64,000 bases of DNA, from assembly GCA_029721435.1 (NCBI GenBank), contig CM056582.1:35546611-35610610 (forward strand), given 5' to 3'. The notes beneath the pieces are model-generated. The model worked only from the letters and a program-made list of their open reading frames with translations, did not search any database and was not told the origin of the DNA. This DNA comes from Gymnothorax reevesii. Its lineage: Eukaryota > Chordata > Actinopteri > Anguilliformes > Muraenidae. Positions 54,871 through 64,000 of the stretch are shown here, in pieces. The position numbers were made by a program, and so were the translations under genes. Numbering within the stretch: the stretch's first letter is position 1; every line of letters begins with the position of its first letter.

Positions 54871-56377
54871 CTGAGTACAAATGAAAACGCACCACTCACG
54901 AAATCTGGAATAGCTCCACGGATTGATATGTGAAGTATATACGTATGATGCATTTGAGATAATGAATGATTTAAGAAGACATGTAAACATCATCCAATTT
55001 CATTCACGATAATGTTAATGCGCGAGAGAGGTTTAACTGGTGTAGGGGTCAAACAGGAAAGTCAATAACGGGTGTGACCGTCATTTGCATTGACACATGC
55101 GGTGCATCGTCGTCGCATGGAGGTGATCAGTCGCTGGATAGTGTTCTGAGGGATAGCATTCCACTCCTGAACAAGGGCAACCTCAAGTTCTCGGATGTTG
55201 TCCATCTGGCGTCGACGTGAAAGACGTCGTCCAATTTCATCCCATAAGTGCTCGATAGGGGAGAGGTCGGGTGACAGAGCTGGCCACTGAAGCACGGGGA
55301 TGTTCTGCTGTGCAAGGTACTGCATGGACACCCTTGCAGTGTGTGCCCTAGCGTTGTCCGGTTGGAACGTGTGGACATTGTGGTGTTGGTTGAAGAACGG
55401 CACAACATGGTTCTGCAGCACCTGGTCCCGGTAGTAGACGCCGTTCACCCTTCCTCTGCAGATATGGAGAGGGGTTCTGTGACGGTAGCTTATTCCACCC
55501 CACACCATAACGCTGCCACCACCCCAACGGTCCGTTTGAACAACACAATCAGCGTTATGACGTTCACCACGTCTCCACCAAACACGTATACGGCCATCTG
55601 CGTTCCTTTAGTGAAATCGTGATTCGTCAGAAAAGATGACACCGTGCCATTGTCGTAGTCGCCAATACTGGTGCCTGTTTGCCCACTGTAGACGCTGGTT
55701 TCGGTGACGATCCGTCAATATGGGGCCGAAATAAGGACGTTGTGCACGCAGGCCTGCAGCTCGCAGACGGTTCCATACCGTGTTGGGGTGAATTAATCCA
55801 TGTCGTCCTTGGACTTGAGCAGCCGTTTTTGTCGCTGGTAGTGTTCGGTCTCGGACATGATCCCGTACGATCTGACGGTCCTGACGTGCCGTTGTCACAC
55901 GTTGTTGACCCGGTCGAGGACGGTCCCGAGTGCTCCCCGTTTGCAGAAACCTTTGATGGAGTCTTGCGATCGATGTGTGTGTGCAGTGTGGTCGTCTGGC
56001 TATTTCCCTGGTGCTGGCGCCAATTTGAAGCATGCCTATGGCACGTTCCCATTCAGGGGCAGTAAGTCGCGGCATAGTGTCGACGTTTCACAAGTGTCCG
56101 TGAAGAAGTGAAATTTTATTCAGATTCACATGCTTTTAAAGGCAATGTGTGCACAAATTCAGAGTGAAATTCATTTTTCCCGTGGTGTGCGTGCAAGATG
56201 ATGCGTTTTTGCAAAAAATTGCCTAGCGTTACAGTTAACTTGAAATTCTCGCATTTCTTGCACCTGGCATGTCGGGTGACGTCACTGTAGTGTTGTTGTT
56301 GTATAAAAATTATATTGAAGTTCATTTGAACTTAAATATTGACTTTTTTCAAGTGGTGCGTTTTCATTTGTACTCAG
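54871..56377 (-). mobile_element. Tc1 transposon in the CR1 endonuclease
   Basis: 1507 bp, with 26 bp of perfect terminal inverted repeat beginning CTGAGTACAAATGAAAACGC, and TA duplication (54869-54870, 56378-56379). The transposase is on the minus strand. Confidence 0.95.
55062..56075 (-). pseudogene. Tc1 transposase with one in-frame stop
   Basis: 338 codons including the ends, broken only by TAA at 55608-55610, just after the first catalytic block (FSDESRFH). N-terminal domain: STREIARRPHCTHTSIARLHQRF. Linker: RPGQQRVTTARQ. After the stop the same frame continues to VMVWGGISY, the second Asp in QPDNARAH, and the Glu in SPDLSPIEHLWDEIGRR (DD34E), ending GGHTRY-like (DGHTRY). Catalytic residues are all present. 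Close kin of the Tc1 at 37457 but clearly a different family. Confidence 0.93.
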
Positions 56378-56540
56378 TATATTTGGGTCATTACTGAGCA
56401 CTAAGTCTGAAATTGCCTTCTTTCTGGTAAGTTTATTAACATACTGCACCAAGAATCTAGAAATTCTTCCTCCCCCCTACCCTATCCTTTCACCATTTCC
56501 CAATTAATACCAGGATAATTTAAGTCTCCCATAAGAATAG

Positions 56541-56869
56541 TGTCATGGTGTTGGCCTGCAGGTCCTTCCCCCTGTTGCATTCTTCGCCTCCACCTTAACG
56601 GGCAACAGGTGTGGCTCGTTAAGGTGGAGGTGAGGCGCTGTTATTTAAGGGCTGGCTGCACCTCATTTTGGTGCAGAAGTATTCTGGAGCCCTGGCTGTT
56701 TCTTGTGTGCTGCTGCTCCCCTCTAGGAATGTTTTATTTTTGTAAATTAAATAAAATAATTTTATATTTTTACTCAGCTTGTGCATTTAGGTCCCTAATC
56801 TCTTTTTGGGAACATGGTCCCAGTGCCCACCGGCTTTGTGTCTTTTGCCGATGGGCCATCACCATGACA
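56541..56869 (+). mobile_element. Solo LTR (family A, copy 2) in the CR1 endonuclease
   Basis: 329 bp, TGTCATGGTG...CACCATGACA, a 10-bp perfect inverted terminus. Flanks AATAG/AATTG are a near-perfect 5-bp duplication. TATTTAAG lies at 56642-56649 and AATAAA at 56750-56755. A perfect 14-bp inverted repeat sits upstream of the TATA (56587-56600 with 56617-56630). Confidence 0.88.
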
Positions 56870-56917
56870 AATTGTCCCCTCACCTCTACAAGCTTGCGTA
56901 TTCCTCCTAAAAAGCAT

Positions 56918-57300
56918 TTAATTGATTGTACTGTCCAAAGCTGGCGGTCGATAGCATACTCCTATGTTTAAACCTGTCTCGTGTTTGCCAATGAGCCTGA
57001 CCCAGATATCTTCACAGGACAAGGAATGTTCAATTTCGGGAATTTCCTGTACATTTATATTTTCGTTATCATAGATTACTACGCCCCCTCGCCTATTACA
57101 TCTTTCCTTCCAAAAGAGCTTATAACTTTCTATATTATATTCATCTCCATCCTCTTCACTTAGCCATGTCTCTGTAATCCCAGCTATGTCATAGCCCTCA
57201 CTAATCCTCAAGCTCTGGAAATAAAAACATTTCAGGTTATTACTAATGCTCTTCTCCCTTGATTTCCCGTGGGGCAGCTGCTTCAGCCCCCACTATGCTT
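56918..57300 (-). pseudogene. CR1 ORF2, N-terminal endonuclease
   Basis: Minus-strand frame 57211-56918: GYDIAGITETWLSEED (the catalytic ITET-W motif of AP-like LINE endonucleases), then RRGGVVIYD and LNIGVCYRPP. It continues past the solo LTR into GDLNYPG at about 56490. Upstream reading (to about 57240) gives KCFYFQSLR, the usual lead-in. The nuclease nicks target DNA to prime reverse transcription. Confidence 0.85.
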
Positions 57301-58370
57301 TGTTGCTTTAAAAGTATATCATCAATCGTGCATGTAACGCCGTCAGCTTCCATCGGGTCAGTCTGCATTTCCCTATGTGTAACACTCACTAACCTCCCTG
57401 CCCCCCAAGTCCCTAGTTTAAGTAATCCTGTGCTACCCTCAACATACGCTGGCCCAGTGCAAAGGTACCCCGCCGGATCAGATGCAGCTCGTCAGGCTTG
57501 AACAGGTCACCCCTGTCCCAGAAAAAGTTCCAGTGCCCCATAAACCTATACCACTCCTTCCTACACCAGGTTCGTAGCCACGTGTTAAACCTCCAGATAA
57601 AATTCTACTTTCTTCTGCTTGCATGTGGTACCGGTAGAATCCCTGAGAACACTACCGTTGAGGATCTGCTCCTAAGCTTCTCAGCTAATTCCACAAATTT
57701 GCCTTGCAGAACCTCAAACGTACTCTACCTATGTCATTTGTCCCAACACGGACCATGACAACTGGATCCCTCCCCGCTCTGGCCAGGAGCTTGTCCACAC
57801 GCTCCAGGAGGTCTCCTACCTGGGCACCAGGCAGGCGACACACAGTACGAGACTCCTTGTCGCGCAAACAGACTAAGCTATCTATTCCTCTAAGTACTGA
57901 GTCCCCCACTATCACTAACTCTCTTTTCTGAGGGTCAGAGGCCAACAGGGTGCCCTGCTGCTCATCAGTCCCCTCACTCTCAGAGTCAGGGCCCAAGTCG
58001 AGTTCCTGCAAGGGCCGGAATCAGTTGGACACCTCAATAACTGGAGGAGCTGTCGCTGTACAGCGTGCACGCCCTTTCCTGCGCTGTTGACCTACAGTCA
58101 CCAAACTTTCTCTCCCTGCCTGCTCTGGGATCCCAAAACCACCCTGCATACACACCATTTCTCTAAACGACAGGCTACTTAGTTCCTCTAGGAACTCTAT
58201 TGATTACAAACTATGTTGTGCCGCCAACTGGCCCTGAAGATCAAGGATCTTGCTCTCCAGATGCTCAATTAGCTGGCACCGGTGGCAGATAAATTAACCC
58301 TGGAAATCTCTTTCCAAAAGTATGATCATCCTGCAACAGTCACATAGTTTTGGCCACATTTTGAACCCCC
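57300..58370 (-). pseudogene. CR1 ORF1 (zinc-finger-like N terminus and esterase domain)
   Basis: The N-terminal part, near 58360-58200, reads MWPKLCDCCRMII...FICHRCQLIEHLESKI, i.e. a CxxC...CxxC finger and coiled coil. The C-terminal part at 58011-57685 has LVIVGDSVLRGIDSLVCL, CRLPGAQVGDLLERV and VRVGTNDIGR. GDS and GTND are block I and block III of SGNH/GDSL esterases, which CR1/L2-clade ORF1 proteins often carry. Stops and frame changes are present. Finding both halves supports a near full-length CR1 insertion. Confidence 0.82.
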
Positions 58371-58390
58371 TACCTACCTACTTTGCTCAC

Positions 58391-59744
58391 CCTAGATAAA
58401 AGAAAATGACTAATGCCGAGACAGAAGCTGAGGAACCACAATTTATTAATTTATTAACCTATGAAGCCCTAAGCAGCAGTCACAATAGAAATCGTGGGGA
58501 AACTATGTACATAGATTATAAGCCTCTTTTAACAGGGGCTTAGTTTCAGTTAACAGAAATGAAATACCAAGTTGAGCCAAACGTAATGTAATAAGCACTC
58601 CTAATGAGCCGGCTTGAGTTTATCTAGTCCCAGTACTATTAATATACTAAACTAAAAATATACAAATATCACAGGGCTTAGCTGAGAACCCAGATAAAAC
58701 AGACTGGCTCCAACCCCAGGAGAAACTGGAGGAGGGAGAGCACTCCAGTAAAAACTTACCTTTTAAATTCCAACCTAACCAAACGAACAAGTCAAGTGAC
58801 TGCTGCCCTACTAACTAAATACTAAATCTCAGATCCCCAGCCAAAAATGCAAGCAGCACTTATCTAGCTAGCTAGCTGCAAATACATCCAAGGGTAACCA
58901 AGGAATGAGTAAAGCCCTAGTTCCCTTTAATTATAACGGACTGAATAAACAAGTAATTTACTATGCGAGCAAATTAAACACTGTACCTCCCCCAACAAGC
59001 TGTCCTAAGCACTCGAACAAGCAGTTTAATTTTAATCAGCTGATCAAGGCACAGCAACCGGAGGAAAATACAAAGATAGGGTATTTACAATGTGTTTAAT
59101 CAGAAGAGCCCTTTCAGTAATAATAATGCGAGAAAGACAAAAACCCCAGTTTGCGTTAATATTCAAGCTTGGCAATGCGTTTATGCGGTAATGCAGTCAG
59201 TATAGAGAATGAAGGGGACTAAAAAACCCCAGTGAACGTCAATATTTATTGGCTGGAAGACAGTATGAAAGGCAAGCCACCAAGTATGAACCAAGCCGGG
59301 CAATAGTTAGATATCAGGGTAATTCGATTATATTTTTGGCGTTGAGAGCTTGCTGGGGTTCGTTATCTAAATCAGCCACAGAAAAGCCAGGCGACAGTAC
59401 CACCGTCCTTGAAAACTGTTTTACTTTGTATATCGCACAATTCACTTACTTAGACAATTATTTAGCATTTAATTTATTCTCTAAATTTAGCCTTTAAATT
59501 TATTTTACTTTACCTTACTTTGCTTTGCTCCCGGGAGACTGAAATCCCTCAAAAACCCTCTTCGCCATTGTTTGATCAGATTAGCGACTTAATTTAGCTG
59601 TTTGCTCACCGAGTTGTAACAGGGAAAAAAAGGGGGAAAATACGGGGGGGAAGATTTGTCCCTAGTGCGACAAAGGTTATACCTCGGGAGCTAATCGTAT
59701 AATCTCTATTATTGTTTGAGTCTTAACACAAATTATTTTCAGAA
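58391..59744. other. Probable CR1 5' UTR and flank
   Basis: No coding frame recognised. The sequence upstream of ORF1 to about 59690 may be CR1 5' UTR; the boundary to the BEL/Pao sequence near 59700-59745 could not be fixed. Confidence 0.35.
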
Positions 59745-62700
59745 AACCCCGTTTACACAAGCGCAAATTCTCGACTTCCTCTCTCAACTCAAGCAGAATG
59801 ATCACCAAGGAACAGCGCCTACATGACGTAGACAAACTCATCTTCAAAAAAACAGTAGATGACAACCTAGCACTTTCCACAGAAGAGAAATTGTTTCTGA
59901 ATATAATGGATAAGTGCTTCCACAAAGATGAGGCGAACAGTTGGGTAGCCCCACTTCCCTTTCGCTCCCCCCGACAATGCCTGCCTAACAATAAAGACTA
60001 AGCCCTTTACCGCCTGATGTCGCTTTGATGGACATTGATAAAAAAGCCAGAAATGAGGGGCCATTTTGTGGACTTTATGGAGAAAGTGTTCAGAAAGGGG
60101 CATGCAGAACCTGCCCCCGCTGTTACAGCGGGTCAAGAGTGGTGGTATCTCCTGAGCTTTGGCATTTATCACCCTCAAAAGCCGGGAAAAATCAGAATTG
60201 TCTTTGAGTCCAGTGCCCAATGCAGAAACGTATTCCTCAATGATGTACTACTCAAAGGCCCAGACCTCAACAACACTCTAGTCGGCGTGCTCATCCATTT
60301 CAGTCTGAAACCTTATGCTGTGATGGCAGACGTTGAGCAAATGTTCTATAATTTTGTTGTGAAAAAAGCACACCACGATTACTTGCGTTTTTTGTGGTTT
60401 CAGAATCATGACCTGGATGGAAATTGTGGAATTTCAAATGAGGGTTCACGTGTTTGGAAATGGCTCCACACCCGCAGTTGCCATTGATGGACTGAAAAGG
60501 GCTGCAAGTGAAGAGGAGGTAGAGTATGTAAGGGATGCAAGGAGATTCATCAATTGCCACTTTTATGTGGACGATGGGTTAAAGTCCTTCACCACTGAGG
60601 CTGAGGCCATCGATGTGCTGCGCAGAACTCAGAAAATGCTGGCAGAGTCAAATATACGCCTGCACAAAATCTCCATTAACAGCCCAACCATCACAAGTGC
60701 CTTTCCAGCCTAATTTTACCTTGTTTCCGGCATACAGGGCCACGAACTTGAACAAAGTTCACTGCCTGTAAAATGTAGCCTCGGGCTAGGATGGGACCTC
60801 TCCACAGACCTGCTATTTCTCCACGTGGCAATCAGTGAGGAGCGTGGAGTGGCTTTTGCATTCCTGTCAGCATTGAGGGTTGCTCTATTCTCAGAGATAT
60901 TTCTTCTGAGGTCTGTGACTGGGATGTTCAACTGCCAACAGAAAAACAGGAAATGTGGGAGAGATGGAAGGAGTCTCTGAAGGACTTGCAGCAGTCGAGT
61001 ATCCCAAGAATGTACACGACAATGCCCTCATCGGAGGCACAGTGAAAAGAGATAATCAGCTTTTGTGATGCATCCATCAAGGCTGTGGGTGCCGTTACCC
61101 ATTTGAAACTGACAAACGCTGAGGGTCATAGTGAAGAGGGCTTCCTCTTTGAGAAAAACAAGGCTTGCCTCAAAACCAGACATCTCAATCCCAAGACTAG
61201 AGCTATGTGCAGCAGCGCTGGCTGTAGAAGTAGCAGAATTAATCCAAGAGGAGCTGGATGCAGAGGTGGAGAAGGTGAGCTTACAGACTCGAAAGTGGTG
61301 CTGGGCTACATTTTTAATGAGAAGAGATGTTTCTATCTCTACGTCCACAATAGGGTGGAACGCATCAGGCGATCTACACAGGCACATCAGAGGCATTATG
61401 AGCCTAGACACTTGAATCCAGCTGATCATGCCACAAGGTCTTTATCTGCGTAGGAGTTGTCATGCTCCACCTGGCTTACTGGACCAGCCTTCCTTACCAA
61501 CTCAAAGCAAAGCTAAATGCAAGAGAATGCCTTCAGCCTCGTCAACCCTGGTGTGGATCTAGAGCTGAGACCTGAGGTAGCAACTTATGCCACCTCCCTG
61601 ACAGAGAATAAATTTGGAAGCACAAGATTTGAGAAATTTTCCAGCTGGAATCTCCTGCTGAGGGCCATTGAAAGACTACAACACATTGTTAAGTCCTTCA
61701 GACACAAGCCAGAGAGTGTCTGCCGTGGCTGGCATGTGTGTAGTATGCACCTTAATGAGGTCCAGCTTCAGCATGCAAAAACCACAATCATCAACATCGT
61801 TCAGAGACAGGCCTTTGCTGAGGACCTCAAGCATATAAAGCGAGGTGAAACTGTCAAAAAGTCTAGCTCACTAGGCAAGCTGAACCCATTTGTAGATACC
61901 AGTGGACTTCTCAGAGTGGGAGGACAACTGGCGAGAGCACAGTTGATCACAGATGAAACACATCCCTTACTCATCCCTGGAAGACATCATGTGACTGAGA
62001 TAATAGTCAGACATTTTCGTGAAAGAGTGTGCCATCAGGGCAGACACTTTACTGAAGGGGCTGTCAGAGCTGCTGGATTTTGGATCGTGGGGGGAAAAAG
62101 ATCTGTGAGCAGCATGATTTTCAAGTGCGTCACTAAGAGGTAAACAAGAAGTACAGATCATGGCCGACTTACCACAGGACAGGTTACGCACTGACCCGCC
62201 GTTCACATATGTGGGCCTTCATGTGTTCGGCCCTTGGGCTGTCACGGCAAGGAAGACAAGGGAAGGTCAAGCAAAAGCTAAGAGATGGGCCGTCATCTTC
62301 ACTTGTATGAGCAATTGTTCCATACATATTGAAATCATAGAATCGATTGACACATCTTCTTTCATCACTGCCTTACGTTGCTTCTTAGCAGTTTTGAAGC
62401 GCCTCTCTCAGCAGAGATCTGATTTTGGGACCAATTTTATGAGTGCCTGCAAGGAGTTACAAATTGACAACATGAGAATTGATGCTTACTTGCAGGATAG
62501 TGGCTGCCAGTGGCAGTTTAATCCTCCTCACGCTTCACACAACTGCCCGTCGAATCCTGGATGCAATGCTGCTGCAACATGGAGAGGCCAAGCTCAGTTA
62601 TGAAGTATTAGTGACATTTATGGCTGAAGTAACTGCAATAGTAAATGCGAGACCGCTCACTACAGTCTCAACAGATCCAGAGCATCCAGAGATGCTCACA

Positions 62701-63115
62701 CCCGCTATGCTGCTCACGCAAAAGTATGGCACACCGCCAGTTCCACCAGGTCAGTTTGAAAGCCGTGACCTCTTCAGAGTGCAGTGACGGCATCTGCAGT
62801 ACTTTTCCCACGTTTTCTGGGGGCGTTGGAAAAAGGAATACATCAGCGGCCTCCAAGCTCGGCACAAATAGTGAACGGCGTGACCAAATTTGCATGAGGG
62901 AGACGTTGTCCTCCTGAAAGACGGTCAAGAAAAGAGGAATGACTGGCCAGTCAGGCTTGTCAACAAAACCTTTCTTAGCGAGGATTGCAGAGTGAGGAAA
63001 ATTGAGGTCAAAGTCATTCGACAGGGCAAACAAAGACTGTACTTGCGTCCAATTAGTGAGATTATCCTTTTAGTGCCTAAGAATCCTGCTTCAGAGGCTA
63101 TGGACTCATCTTGAT
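59745..63115 (+). pseudogene. BEL/Pao LTR-retrotransposon pol relic
   Basis: Order RT, RNase H, integrase on the plus strand. RT: DEANSWVAPLPFRSPR (59926-59973), WWYLLSFGIYHPQKPGKIR, LNDVLLKGPDLNNTLVGVL, ADVEQMFYNFVV, then CHFYVDDGLKSF with intact YVDD near 60562. RNase H: RLELCAAALAVEVAELI and TDSKVVLGYI (61170-61350). Integrase: zinc finger (61967-62060), YVGLHVFGPWAV and RSDFGTNF core (62194-62440), then a C-terminal EGDVVLLKDGQEKRNDWP...VRKIEVKV block to 63115. WYLP-type, YVDDGL and VLLKD motifs are diagnostic of BEL/Pao. At least five frame breaks. Gag and 5' LTR are missing. Confidence 0.9.
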
Positions 63116-64000
63116 GTCCTTTCCTAAGAGTTTGTCCATTTACTTCTGACATCCATAAGATGACAGGCGGGAATTATTCTGTCCCTTGCTTTACTAGTGG
63201 TTCTGTAGTCAATATTGCTATCTAGTGGTGCAATTAGGTATCGACATTAAGCCCACTTAATTATGGAAAGCTTTTATTAGTTCTCAAGCTCCCCGACCAG
63301 AAGACCATGAAAAATGAGTGTCCTCCTTGTTGTTTATGTCATATCCTCGACACAGGACAATCTGTAAGTTTCAGGCCAGATAATTTAACTGGAATACGCC
63401 TCTAAACAACAGTTTTGATGCATTTTATGTGTTTGTGAAGTTATAGCAGTATCTCAAGGCGAACTGGCGAAGTTGAAGCTAACTGGTGAGCAATGTCAAG
63501 AGATGATTAGTGTAATGAGGGGCAACAGGGAGTGGGGCTAAATATACCCCAACTAGTAATCAGATTACGCCACCCCAGGAAAACCAATATCATTAGGCCC
63601 CAGGGAATACCGTACAGTCCTTAACTGAACACAATGACCAGATTCAAATGCACAAGGCGGCAGACGTGAATTCCAATTCAAATCATTTTATTAATTAGGG
63701 GGAAAGGGAATAGGAGAGAATATAGATCCAAGACCCTCAAAGCAAGAAATTTAGCAAAATACAAAGGTATATTTATTAAATACCAATATGCCAGTATAGC
63801 TAAAAACAGACATACTTTGAATTAAAAATACACACAGTACAACTAGAAACAAGAGGGCCAGGCAAGGCTTACCTGAGGGAGGCACACTAACCGTAGACGT
63901 GCTCTGGATTCCACCGCACTCACTCGTGCACATACTCAAGGTAGTGGTGATCTGTGAACACTCCACAGCAACGCAAAGCACACAGCACTCTACGCGACAC
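63116..64000. other. Downstream BEL/Pao flank, possibly LTR sequence
   Basis: TGACAGGCGGGAATTATTC at 63162 follows the end of pol and could be the start of the 3' LTR, since BEL LTRs commonly start TG just after pol. No matching 5' LTR is in the window to confirm it. 63660-64000 has no recognised gene. Confidence 0.35.

Larger units (their letters stand above)
52119..58390 (-). mobile_element. Long CR1-type LINE with ORF1 and ORF2, containing three insertions
   Basis: Reading leftwards: ORF1 (58370-57300), ORF2 endonuclease, RT, 3' (AACAT)n tail at 52119-52150. It is interrupted by solo LTRs (56541-56869, 52782-53237) and a Tc1 (54871-56377). Net length without insertions is about 4 kb. The 5' UTR may extend rightwards to about 59690. 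Confidence 0.87.

Overview
The window is vertebrate nuclear DNA, most likely from a ray-finned (teleost) fish. It is AT-rich and intron-bearing, with almost no host coding sequence. It is packed with Tc1, hAT and TTAA-type DNA transposons, Ty3/gypsy and BEL/Pao LTR elements, Penelope-like and CR1-type retroelements, and a tRNA-derived SINE of the mermaid/DANA kind. The one host gene I can support is the 3' end of an EML4-like gene (+ strand): an internal exon at 31779-31909 and the terminal coding exon at 32197-32604.

Layout. 1-5150: a solo LTR with a perfect 5-bp target duplication, a decayed Penelope-like element (- strand) and undefined repeats. 5149-20243: a Gmr1-like gypsy element (+) with integrase placed before reverse transcriptase. 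A hAT transposon (8-bp duplication) sits inside it, and a young chromodomain gypsy element (-) sits inside the hAT. That chromovirus has ~1-kb near-identical LTRs and an intact 1434-codon gag-pol frame. A further solo LTR interrupts the Gmr1 integrase. 21758-26942: a decayed gypsy element with two LTRs; a solo LTR carrying a Tc1 lies in its interior, and a hAT-like non-autonomous element lies in its 3' LTR. 29710-31443: a TTAA-flanked element. 31779-32604: EML4-like exons.

34450-41000: a diverged tandem repeat split by a Tc1 relic, AT-rich palindromes and a (TG)n tract, a nearly intact Tc1, and a fold-back element with ~350-bp arms. 41320-43024: a 5'-truncated CR1 copy. 45056-47602: a Tc1-type element split by another Tc1, itself carrying a small insertion. 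49834-50179: a SINE with a 12-bp duplication. 50520-52105: a LINE relic. 52119 to about 58390 or beyond: a long CR1 copy (-) with ORF1 esterase, endonuclease and RT, cut by two solo LTRs and one Tc1. 59745-63115: a BEL/Pao pol relic (+).

The insertion order can be read from target-site duplications. The most informative points are the Gmr1 domain order, the triple nest, and an 11-nt LTR/leader complementarity in the young chromovirus that matches Tf1/sushi-type self-priming. I see no CRISPR, operon or other prokaryotic feature.
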